Positions 21,668-34,082 of a stretch of DNA of 64,000 bases are shown here, in pieces. Made by a program: the position numbers and the translations under genes. Source of the stretch: Priapulus caudatus (taxonomy: Eukaryota > Priapulida > Priapulimorpha > Priapulimorphida > Priapulidae). Location: assembly GCF_000485595.1 (NCBI RefSeq), contig NW_014577754.1:83577-147576 (forward strand). Direction: 5' to 3'. Positions within the stretch are counted from its first letter, which is position 1. Each line of letters starts with the position of its first letter. The notes under the pieces were generated by a model. That model was not told the origin of the DNA and searched no databases. It was given only the letters and a program-made list of their open reading frames with translations.

Positions 21668-23455
21668 GAGCAGCTGTGTGTGCTGTAGTCAGAGACTGAC
21701 TGGGGTGTGAAAGCTACCGAGCTGCTATTTCTTGGCACTGTGACACGTAGTGTCACTTTTGTGTCTCCCTGATAGACCTGTACCATTCAACTGCATCAAC
21801 AACAGCAACAGATTGAGAACCAAAGATTCGGCACGAAAAAAACGTTTTTTTTCTGATCGTTTCCTTTGACAGGTCCTCAGGGTTTTGCCTTCCCAAGACA
21901 TTGGAGTCACTGTACGCATTACCAGTAGCTTGTTCTTCATCATTTTTCGTAGATCGTAGAGGTGCTATTCAGGGTGAGAGTGGGTTATGTGGCAGAGAAA
22001 GTGCCGTGGTCTTTGCTGACATCCCTGTTTCCCTGTTTCACCCTACTCAAGTAGGCAAGTAATACATAAAGTGTGAATAACTGAATGACTGCTGGACCCT
22101 TACTATTCCAGTTCACTTAAGTAATGATGACTCTCCAGTGCTAAGGACTGCAGTTTGATGACACATCGTGCTAGTTTTCCCAGAACATTTCCTATAGAAC
22201 AAGTGTACGTAAAATGTATGTTAACACGCGAACCTATATTGCGCGTCGTTGCCTCTATCAGAGGTCTTGTAATACGTGAATATAATATGCATATGGAGTG
22301 TGTCATGAAATCCTACAATGTTTCTGTGGAGTCGTGGATAAATGCGGCACGATGATCGTGACAATTACATGATCGTGGTGGGGTATGCTTGCTTGCTGAA
22401 GTCTCGCCTGCGGCAAGTCCTAAATGTTCTGCTGTTCTTGCAGAGGTAGTATAATTTCACTGTGGCCGCGCGATGCCTTTTAAGCCACGACAGGAACACG
22501 CTGCTCAAACAGTTAGCACAGAAACTGGAGGCATTTTAAAAGTCATAAACGCACCCGTGAGCCTTTTTAAACGTCCTTTTTTATTCTGACCACAAATGTT
22601 TCACTGCCTTAACCTTGTGTTATTTCTAACCCTATCACTCCTCAATTTTGTTGAACGTCGTGAATTTTGATAGCAAGCGAAAATCATTCATACCTGCACG
22701 CGTGCGTGTAAGTAACTCTTTGTTTTTATGTCCTGTTTGTTCTCGTGCCGTCAGTCCACAATACGGTATCGATAAATTCTTTGTATCGTACGGTCGTACC
22801 GTAACATACTGTTATACGTTCTGTGTGGCTGCTAACTTGGCTAAACTGGCACACGTGATGAAACTGTATATATGGCTATGGGTGTAACCTACCAGGGACC
22901 TTCTTTCTCGCATGCCCGAAGCTGTGGCATGCAACTTTTGTGGAGTATTCGTGTGAAAACCTTGTGCGCTTGAATTCACTCTGGAGATGACCAGACATAT
23001 ATAAGGGCACTTTTTAAACTCATACGTGCTTTTAACATTGACATTTCGATGACAGTTTACTATCACCGCAATACAAATCCACGCAACATTTAATCGATTT
23101 GCAGTTGAAAATAGTAAAGAGCAACTCGTTTGTACGCGCATACGGCCATGGCCCATGTCGCCCTTCAACTACAGAACTAAAAGGATAGATGTATATTATT
23201 CTTATGTACTACCCCCCTCCAGATTCTAGCGATCGATTGAGTTGTAACTGTATATTGCCACAGCAATGTCTCCACATGGTTATTAGTATGCGATATGACT
23301 GGATTAGACCAGAATATGTGTATTGCCAAGAGTGGAGATAGCTATGTGTTTGTTTATATTAAATAAAGCATTGATAAGTATACTGCAAATGTTTACTTTT
23401 TATCGCTTTGTGTTTCCTGTGTTCATGTCAGCAGGTGACATGACGTACGAATAAA
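21668..23455 (+). other. Probable 3' UTR of PPP4C
   Basis: The sequence from the stop codon to the AATAAA hexamers is about 1.7-1.8 kb and has no convincing gene. The short frames at 21725-21943, 22155-22355 and 22648-22887 have no family resemblance. Assignment as UTR is inference from position. Confidence 0.45.
23362..23367 (+). terminator. Candidate poly(A) signal of PPP4C (second at 23450-23455)
   Basis: AATAAA occurs at 23362 and again at 23450. Both lie shortly before the oppositely oriented signal at 23540, as expected for convergent genes. Confidence 0.5.
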
Positions 23456-23539
23456 CACTGTGTGTGTAAAATAGAATATTCTAGCGAAAACCAAAACAAC
23501 GGGGTTGTTGTATAAATAATTTGCCTGAAATCATTGGGT

Positions 23540-23545
23540 TTTATT
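23540..23545 (-). terminator. Candidate poly(A) signal of VMP1
   Basis: TTTATT on the + strand gives AATAAA on the minus strand. I found no other minus-strand AATAAA between here and the VMP1 stop at 25332. The predicted 3' UTR is therefore about 1.8 kb, and the two convergent transcripts would end within about 100-200 bp of each other. Confidence 0.5.
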
Positions 23546-25331
23546 TAAAACACGTTCACACACTAAAAGGTTACAACTGTGTACATCTCGATTCTTGTGA
23601 CTAATACTGTGGTTTGAAATCAATTCCCACAATGGCATTTCCCACCGAAAATACAATTCTGCCGGTGCCTAAACAATATTTCAATTGTTCAGAAGCGATG
23701 CAACCACTAGGCACACCTCGGCCGATTCCATACCTCCATCTAACTGAATTATGGAATGAAGGAGAGCAGCTGATTCTCCCGAGGTTTGCCGAATGGCACT
23801 GTAACGCTAACAGCATGCTAGGACACGCTGTCCTTGTACAGTCATGCTTGGCCAGCGCAACATCACATCCGCCCATTGCAGGATGTTCTATTTGCATTTC
23901 ACAACTACGTCGACCACAGACACACAGCTACGACACGCACACTAGGGCAGTGTCACACGGCAACAACGTGAACCGCAAGATCACGTCCTGCAGCACAGCA
24001 TAGACGACAGAAGACGTCGCTAGTCTTGCTGGCCACTCTGCCGGGGCGTGGACACACTAGCAGATAGAACCACCGAGGAAACCCAACCAATCTTTGTTGG
24101 CCGACAGAACCTCACTGCGGTGGATTATCTCCTTGGTTTATGACGTTATGACGCAACAACGATAGATCACGTCAGCGGCGAATCAGCTGAGCATGTGCAC
24201 TATACAGCTTGTCGCAGGACCCCAGCAGCCCAACGAAAACATCACCGTGTAAGACATGCACTCGCCTGGAAATTAGAATTATTAAAGGGTTAGGTCCCCT
24301 TCGCGAAATGGCATTCGATAGCGACAGTTCCACATACGAATGCCGCTAACGTGAGTGCAAAGAATGTGAAAGAGTGTCGAGATAACGCACGTTAAGCCGA
24401 CAAACAACGATCCGAGTGATGACTTCCGGTTATGCATACAACCCAGCCCTCAGATGCATCGAGCATACCAACTTAAAACACATCTTGAATATGATTAAAT
24501 GCCATAACAACAATATTTACAATAACAAATCATAAGATGACTAACACACGGCATGACGAGTGTAAATAATCGCGATATATATATATACACATACATATAT
24601 CGATCATGTGTGGCGCCGTATTGAATGCAGGACAATAAATAGTCAGGGAATCAAGATAAATACTAGTGCGAATCCCTGGAAAGGTACGTGTGACTGCGAG
24701 TAGTGCGTGTATTCGTGCCACCTTGCACGTTCTTCGCCTCTCACCCGAGAAGCTCGGACAACTCAACACATACTTGCCCACCACGAATGCTTGAGCACAC
24801 ATTACCTACACAGAAACCATTGTGTTACCCTCAACGCTGCTGTGGGCGGTGATTTTAGGCCATTAGACTCCTCTGCATCTCCGTCTCATCGTCACTGTGA
24901 ACATGTCTGGCCAGGTGTGACAATTGGAGATAATATAATAATAATAAGCAGTGCAGGGGGACTATTCGGGAAAGCCAGGTAGGGAAACAAACGTTGTAAG
25001 TGAGCTAAAGTAGTGCGTTGCTATAGATGCCAAGCATGGGGGGAGAGGCTCTCATTCCCAAGAATTGCAGCAAAACTGTATTTGGCGACATCACCTCAAA
25101 GCCAAAGGAAATCAATGCTGAAAAAATAACTCCACCTGCCCCACAGCACGTCATTTGTGCAAACCCTGATCTGTAGCCCAATGTTTGCATCCTGTGTGCA
25201 TTAACGCACCATATATTGACATACCTGCCACTGCCATCTTTAATGAGCGTAGTTGGCATCAGTAGGGAGGGGCAGTGGGAGCAGCGGCAGGGGGGGGGAG
25301 GGAGGGTGAGTGTGTAGGGAGGGCTGACACC

Positions 25332-28300
25332 TCAAATGTCCCTGTCAGGGACGTGCCGTCGGCGACACTGCCGCTTGTGGTAGTTTTGCGCCATCGAGTT
25401 GACGATGGAGAGCAGAAAGTAGACAATCATCGCAATGACTATCTTCTCAAAGATCCACTGCACCCAGGTGGCGTCCTGCAAAACAAAAGAACAGCAATAC
25501 GCTCGGTCAAACAGACGACAAGAACCTCGCTTGCTCTGAGCTCCAAACCAACTCGATTCGATTTCAGGGTAAACAAGAAAAACCGTAACGTCGTCGTACA
25601 CACATTCAAGCCGCGTCACTCTTGACCGCGATGAGAAAATCTCCCTTGATATAACCCAAATCCGTCAGGTAGGCTAGGCTAGTAGTGATTTAATCATGCG
25701 TTGTCACCAAGATTGCAACCGCAGACGACGGGCCATACCTTGTAATGATGCTTCTCGGGACGGTGGTGAAGCTTATCCTTTTGCTTCTGCAGGTAGTGTC
25801 TGAACGGAGCCTGCACCTTCCGTCCGACACGAGGAATGAACCTGCAAGCAAATACAGCACCCCTCCATCAACATCGTCGCTGGCACACGAGTGACGCCAC
25901 CTTGCGGACGAGACATCCATCACCCGTGCGAGAATACGACCGGCCTCTAGCAGACATATTACATCGAACAATCGAACGCTACATCATCGCTAGTAACGAC
26001 GTTACTCGCGCTGTCTCAGTAGGCTCTAAACGCAATCCCTACGCAGCAGACGCCTAGAAGTCGACCCCAACGGTATCCTAGGAGTGAACCCTAACCCTAA
26101 CCCTAACCCTAACCTAAAACTAACCATAAAACTAACCCTAACCCTAGCACTAACTCTAAAAGTAAACCATAACCCTAACCCTAACCCTAAGGCTAACTAT
26201 AAAACTATGTAACGACGTGGCGGTGTAACGACATGCTACTCACCCGATCCAGCGGATCACTGTCTCGACATGATGCTCGCTGAACGTCAGAATCACAAAC
26301 ACCTTCTGGATGTGCATCTTGACAATGGCCTTGCCGATGAGCGTCGCGCCAAAGAACGTCCAGAACGGCACGAGGAAGTGACCGCACGTGATGCCGGCGA
26401 GGTCAAACAGCGGGTTCGGAATCTGCAACGACGAGTCGACGAGAATACCTTAAACATGTTTTTGCAAGGTTTGATAGAATTGGAAAGTAGTAAGTAAATG
26501 TAGCCGGGGGAAGTGATCAGTAGTATGTAGCAGGGGGGCAGTAAGATAAAAGGAAGACTTACAGAAGCGCAGGCAATAATGCCGAGGAAGCCAACCTTCT
26601 CCACGGCGTTGTGAATCACAAGTTTCGCTCGCTCAATCGCATTCTGCAAACAACATCCCAGTGTTCAGCTAACGGCAAACGTCTCACTCAATGCTCAACC
26701 AAACTCAAACACAACTAACCCAACGTGACGACAACGCCATGCACGCACGGCTGCTTCATGGATCGTCTCACGGATTGCACTGACCTGCGGATGACCTCTG
26801 TGCTCCTGCAACTTTTCTAACTCCTCAAACTCGTCTAGGTCCTCCTCGGTGCCTGAGAGTTGTGCGGCTCTTGCCATGAAGTAAGGAGGAAGCTCGCCGA
26901 GGGCCGTGCCTGCTCCCTGCCACATACACACACACGTGTAAACAACGTGCAACGAGACACACACACACAGACCCTGCGGTCACGATCTAGTTACAATCAT
27001 CACTCAGCACTATCCTGCTGCAGGAATGCATGTGTCAGCAACGACGACCGTACATGGCATGACAGCACTATGTTACGCTGTGATAACCGCGCAGCACTAC
27101 CAGAGTATTTAGAGCTTGCCTTAATACCAAGGGCAGGCCCTTGTCTTAGCAGACAAAAACAGAGTCACTGCATTTCTACAAGCCCACAAAGAGCCACAGC
27201 CATTGTTCGGCACTAACACCACGACTGAACCAACATCTCGGCAATGCGACTTGTCTTATTCGGTCGTTGATGTAAGAGTGAAAGACGCGCTCATTTTATC
27301 GAGAAAAATCACTTCGAGTCACTCGAGAACCCAATATACGTTAACCCGCACAAAAATTTTAACCGTTTACAACGGCTGCACAAAGTCAGCCGAGTTTAAG
27401 ACTGGCACGCTTGGCCACTGACCATGACCGTCCTGCAGTGGTGGGTGTAGAGAGGTGCATTAGAGCGCACTGTGGCAGAGGTACGTACCCACATGAAGGC
27501 CTCCAGCCGCACCTTGCTCATGATCGCCCACATGGAAACATGCTTCCCACTTGCCAGCATGCCGTCATCACCTTCCGGGCAGATAATGCTGAAAGACGTC
27601 GATGCCTCGACACTCGTACACGTACTCACACGCGTGACCATGTACTCATATACACTATATATATATATATCTACATATTGTGTATATAAGTATATAGATA
27701 ATATATATATATATATATTGTATATATATACAGGGTTCTCCCCAGGGATGAATTCAAACAGTGGGGGAGGGGAGGGGAGGGGGCGAGGGGGGGAACTAGG
27801 GGGCGTGTTTTTTACCGTAACACTAATTAATGCGTAAAATCGCCACCACACATAGATCGGTATTGTGCGGGCGTTCGTGTATATATAAGAATATAGCGAG
27901 TCGCTGTAAGTAAAGTCTGTTAAGGACAGGTTGACCAATGTTGGTATTGTCTACAGTGCATGCGTCGGTACTTTAAAATTACATGCGCCGGGGTACCTGG
28001 GTCGAATAGCTACTTCTTGACGATCGATTTCGGCCCTTCAAAATATTTTCGTGGAATTTTCCAAACGGGGCGGAGTAATTTAACGGGGCGCAACGAATCA
28101 AACGGGTGGGAGTTTTTCCAAAACGGGGCGCCGCGCGACCCCGTTTGCGCAACGTGGGGAGAACCCAGATATATATATATTATATACTTTAAAATTACAT
28201 GTGGAAGATCGCGGTGTTTGGGTCATTAGTAAAGGCTAGCGCTTTCGCTGGATGCAACCGTCGTTGCTTAGTTACGAGTTCCAGATGTCGCAACCAGCCG

Positions 28301-31300
28301 AATCAGCGATCACGGATCAGAATCAGCGATCACGGATCAGAATCAGAAATCACGGATCAGAATCAGCGAATCACTGGATCGAGAATCAGCGATTTCACGA
28401 TCAGATCAGCGATCACGGATCAGAATCAGCGATCACGGATCAGAATCAGCGATCACGGATCAGAATCAGCAATCACGGATCAGAATCAGCAATCAGCGAT
28501 TTTTTTGTATAAGACTTGAATGTCAGCTCTCCCACCAACACCAACATGGATTTGTTATCATCAGCATCAGTGTTTCGCCGAAAACGTCTGTGAGGTGGTA
28601 AATTTTTTTCGGTGTCTTTGCGCATTTCGAGGTCCTAGCAAAGCGAGTACCACAGGTGCTCACCCAGCTAGGGGGGGGGGGGGGGTCAAAATTTGTGAAA
28701 AAATGGTGCAATTTGGTGCATTCTAAGCTATCTGCACACATTGTATGAGATTATTGCATTGTGTTTCGTTAAAGTAGTGGTTTTATTGATGGAAGAACAA
28801 GTGATTTTCGTCAGCGAGGCGGTGTTTTGGACAAATTTCTGTGTGACGGCTGAGAATTTGAAGCAGGCGGCCCGCCTAGCTTGTGTCAATGCAGGGGAAA
28901 CACGGAACATAATGGCCCTACTGCAGTGATTCACTGCCCTTCAGAAAACAACGTCCACCCACGACCCAGCCTCGACGTGAATAGAATAGAGGGCGCTGTA
29001 CTCACTCGTCGGGATATGGCGGTTCGGGAAACTTGACGGTTTCGCACTCATAGGCAGCGAGGGTGACGGCGGCAATGTGTGGTCCCTACAAGAGAAACGC
29101 ACAAACAATGTAACGTGCAGCATCTCCCGCAGAACTACAGAACAAGCACTATGATGTATGGTGCCCCCTGCAGGATTAAACAACAAACACTATGATGTAT
29201 GGTGCCCCCTGCAGGATTAAACAACAAACACTATGATGTATGGTGCCCCCTGCAGGATTAACAACAGCATTATTGATGCTATGGTGCCCAGGCTGGGATT
29301 AAACAACGCCACTTTGAATGGTTTTAATTGGTGCCTGCAGGACTTTAAACAACAATCACTATGATGTATGGTGCCCCCTAGCAAGATTTAAACAACAAAC
29401 ACTATGAGGTTATGGTAGCCCTGCAGGATTAACAAGCAAACACTATGATGTATGGTATGCCCTGCCCAGCGATTTAAACAAACAGCCTATGATGTATGTG
29501 CCCATGGCTGATATTAAACAACAAGCACTTTCGATGGTATGGTGCCCCTACAAGATTAACACAACAGCACTTGATGTTATGAAGTACCCTACAGATTAAA
29601 CAACAAGCACTATGATGTATTGCGTGCCCCCTGTAGGATTAAACAACGAAACACTATGAATGTATGGGCCCCTGCTAGGCATTAAACAACAAACACTATG
29701 ATGTATGGGGTCCCATGCTGTATTAAACAAACAGCCACTATGATGTATGGTGCCCATGATGTATTAAACAACAAACACTATGATGTATGGTGCCCTGCTG
29801 CATTAACAACAAGCACTATGATGTATTTGGTGACCCCATGCTGGTATTAAACAACAAAACACTATGATGTATGGTGCCTGCTGCATTAAACAACAAGCAC
29901 TATATGATGTATGGTGCCCAGCAGGATTAAACAGCAAGCCACTATGATGCATGTGCCCCCTGTAGGATAAACAAACAAACACTATGATGGTATGGCTGCC
30001 CGCCATGCTGTATTGAAACACAAGCACTATTGATGTATTGGTGCCCATGCTGTATTTAAACACAACATATTGAATGTATGGTGCCCCTGTGTCATGATTT
30101 ATAATATAATTGTCTTCTATGATGGGTATGGTGATCCCGCAGCAGGGAGAGATGTAGAACGGAGCGGCCTGATGATAGTATGGTGGCCCCTGCGTTGCAT
30201 GAGACAACAAGCGCACGTGATGGATGTATGGTGCCCAGGCAGGGATTAAAACAGCAAAGCACTATGAATGTATGGTGCCCCTACAAGATTAAGACAACAA
30301 GCACTATTATGTATGGTGCCCATGCTGTATTAAACAACAAGCACTATGATGTATGGTGCCCCAGCAGGATTAAACAGCAGAGCGCACTATGATGGTATTG
30401 GTGCCCTGCAGAAGTTAAAGCACAGAGGCACTAGGTGAGTGGGTGTGGTGGCCGCCGATTGCTGTATGGTAAACGCAACAAACACGTATGATGTAGGTGC
30501 CTGCCGGTGGTTTTAAAAAAAAAACAACAAGCACTATGATGTGATGGTGCCCATGCTGTTATTTAACAAAACAAGCACTATGATGTATGGTGCCCCCTAC
30601 AAGATTAAACAACAAGCACTATGATGTATGGTGCCCCATGCTGTATTAAACAACAAGCACTATGATGTATGGTGCCCCATGCTGTATTAAACAACAAACA
30701 CTATGATGTATGGTGCCCCCTGCTGCATTAAACAACAAGCACTATGATGTATGGTGCCCCATGCTGTATTAAACAACAAACACTATGATGTATGGTGCCC
30801 CCTGCTGCATTAAACAACAAGCACTATGATGTATGGTGCCCCCAGCAGGATTAAACAGCAAGCACTATGATGTATAGTGCCCCCTGCTGCATTAAACAAC
30901 AAGCACTATGATGTATGGTGCCCCCAGCAGGATTAAACAGCAAGCACTATGATGTATGGTGCCCCTTACAAGATTAAACAACAAAGACTCACATACGAGT
31001 CGCAATAGTATACAAACGTATACAATGTCCCTGCCTACTTCTCATGCCCGTCATTAACTAGCAGCACATGGGGGGAGGGCAAACCTCTGCATCACTGGAT
31101 AGACCTACTACTGACACGATTTGTTGGAAGGACATTCCACCTGTTGCTACAATGTAGCGTAGTGCAGTGATGTGGTGCGCACTCATATCTTACCATCCAC
31201 GATCAGATGAGACGTTGCTAAATGCCCAATATTTACCTACCAAATACAGGAGAAAAGTATGAAGACCGGTCCCGAGTCCTACAGATGAGAGTACTCCTAG

Positions 31301-33601
31301 ACCCAGCCAATACGCAGACCACAGGAAAACTGTCCTGACTGACTCCACATACTGAAACAGAAGCAGTGAACACTAGAAGCAGTGCTTGTGCCAATCGCAA
31401 TTTGAAGATGATGCCGAGATCATTCACACTCATGAGTGGTATGATCCCTCACAGACTCCCTAAATGTCTGAAAAGTGTTTAGTGGCTTTCTAAAAACCCC
31501 ACGACCATCAAAAATGTTTCATTGTCTACAAATGGAAACAGAAGATCAATTGCTGTACTCTTTCTGTAGTTACTGCACCATTAGTGTAGGGTAATATTGT
31601 AGTCTGTATTGTAGTAAAATCACTGCATTGGGTGACAGAGTGAGAAGAATGATAAATGTAGATAACATAAAAAACTGCTGGCATTGAGGACACTCACCTT
31701 TTGATGTGGTCCTCCTACGTGATAGGTAACGTAAAAGCTGGCCAATGACAACAGCATTACAAGTACGGTGAGTCTGTTTTGCCATAACCTGAAAGCAAAC
31801 GCCATAACTAATGTTATCGATAAGGAGTAGGTCACCGTGGTTAAGTGCACAGTACATGGCAAAGGTCACACACATGGGAGATTTAACATTTAAAATAACT
31901 GAATCACAAAACTATCATTATGAAGGATTGGCTGAAAATTTGTATGTAAGTTACGTACTAAATGTAAATACAGTACTTTAGGAAGTCTATTTTGTTCATC
32001 ACCGGAATCCTATATTTGTAAAACTGGAATGAAGGCAGGGACTGGGGGGGTACATTAATTATATTATTATCGCTACAATATCCCTGAGACAAAGCTGTGA
32101 TTTCTGGCTCCCTACCGAATTCCGTAGTCATGTATGACACAGAGAAGCTCTAGCACAAAATAGTGCAATGTGGTGAGGGGTCGTCTCCACAGTACAATGC
32201 CCTTCCTCTCTCTCCTCTCAAATTCTGTTGACCTTAGTGACGCTGACCGGCTACGGTGTACATGGCCTGTGAGTGGCAAACACAATTGAACGATGAGGTG
32301 CCCATATACAGGGCAGCGGTGAGACAAGGGGGATTAAAATAGTTAGCGAAAACAAGTTTCTAAAGTCTCTAAGCCAAAGCTCACTTATACGGCAGAGGAT
32401 TTTTGCTGCAACATTTGTTAGTTTACACTGGCAGTAATGGCAGCATTGCAATATTTCATGATGGCCATGATCTGGACCAAACCTTTTCGCATTTTGAATT
32501 GGTAAACCTAGCCATAAAGTCAACCGAAGCTTTCCAATGTAATTACATGCACCGGCAATGAAAAAAAAAACAATGCAAGATCAAGGTTAGAACCAAACCA
32601 TTCTTTAAATAAAGTTTAGCAAGATTAGTAAACATTTATGCTTGTTGTGACATACTTAAAGTAAAGCTCATCGCTGAGTGGTAGTGACATTATACCTGGT
32701 GAAAGGTGGGTAGCGGGTGAACCTGGAGGCGACCCATTAGTCACTGCTTTCTGTTTACGTTGCTTGAGCGAGCTGCTTGCCTCTCCCGTCTCCATTCTGT
32801 GGTTCAACGAGTGGTTTGAACTATCACTGCGTTTTAACCTTTGTAACTGCAAGAACCAATGGGTGAGATCTAACACATTGGTACCTTTGGAACGGGATTA
32901 GAAATAATCATCGGTCACTGATAGTAATAATCATGCACGCAGTTTCGAGCACACAGGAGAGGCAAAGCCAAATGCTTTTCCACTGCACACACCAGGAAGC
33001 ACACACATGTTTCGCATGCACGCACTCACACGCACGCACGCACACACACACATGATACTCATGCACACACTCACACCCACATGCGCACACACACACATGA
33101 TACGCATGCACACACTCACACTCACGCACACACGCACACACACACACACACATGATACGCATGCACACACGCACACCCACATGCCCACACACACACATAA
33201 TACCAAGAGTACATAATAAGAGATTACTCCTATTAAATGTACTCTTGATGATACTCATGAATGCACACTCACACACACACACACACACCGCACCACACAC
33301 ACACAACACAACACCACACAACACACACACACACCACACACACCACACACACCACACACAACACCACACACACACAACACACCACACACACCACAACACA
33401 CACACACAACACACCAACACACACACACACACACCACACCCACACACACAACACACACACACACCCAACACCACACACACACACACACACACACCACAAC
33501 ACACACACACAACACAACACACCACCACAGCACACACACACACACACACACACCACACACACACAACACACACACACACACAACACACAACACACACCCC
33601 A

Positions 33602-33635
<34 letters not shown>

Positions 33636-33662
33636 CACACACACGACACACCACAACACCAC

Positions 33663-33699
<37 letters not shown>

Positions 33700-33892
33700 C
33701 ACACACACACACCACCACACACACACACACACACACCACCCACACACAACACACACACCACACACACGCACACAACACCACACACACCACACACAACACA
33801 CACCAACACACACACACACACACAACACACACACACCACACACACAACACCACACAACAGCACAACACACACACACACACACACACAACACA

Positions 33893-33932
<40 letters not shown>

Positions 33933-34051
33933 CACACACCACACACACACACACACACACACCACACACACACCCACCACAACACACACACCACACACAC
34001 ACCACACTCACACACACACACGCGCACACACACACACACGCGCACACACAC

Positions 34052-34082
<31 letters not shown>

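Noticed and set aside
23601-23897. 98-aa Cys-rich minus frame just before an AATAAA
   Set aside because: No recognisable domain and no splice partner. It lies within the interval best explained as VMP1 3' UTR.
28520-28930. Small + frames in VMP1 intron (68 and 62 aa)
   Set aside because: No recognisable domain; the intron is otherwise made of repeats and a MITE.
29130-30985. CRISPR-like regular array
   Set aside because: Units are directly contiguous 41-bp tandem repeats without unique spacers, in an animal intron.
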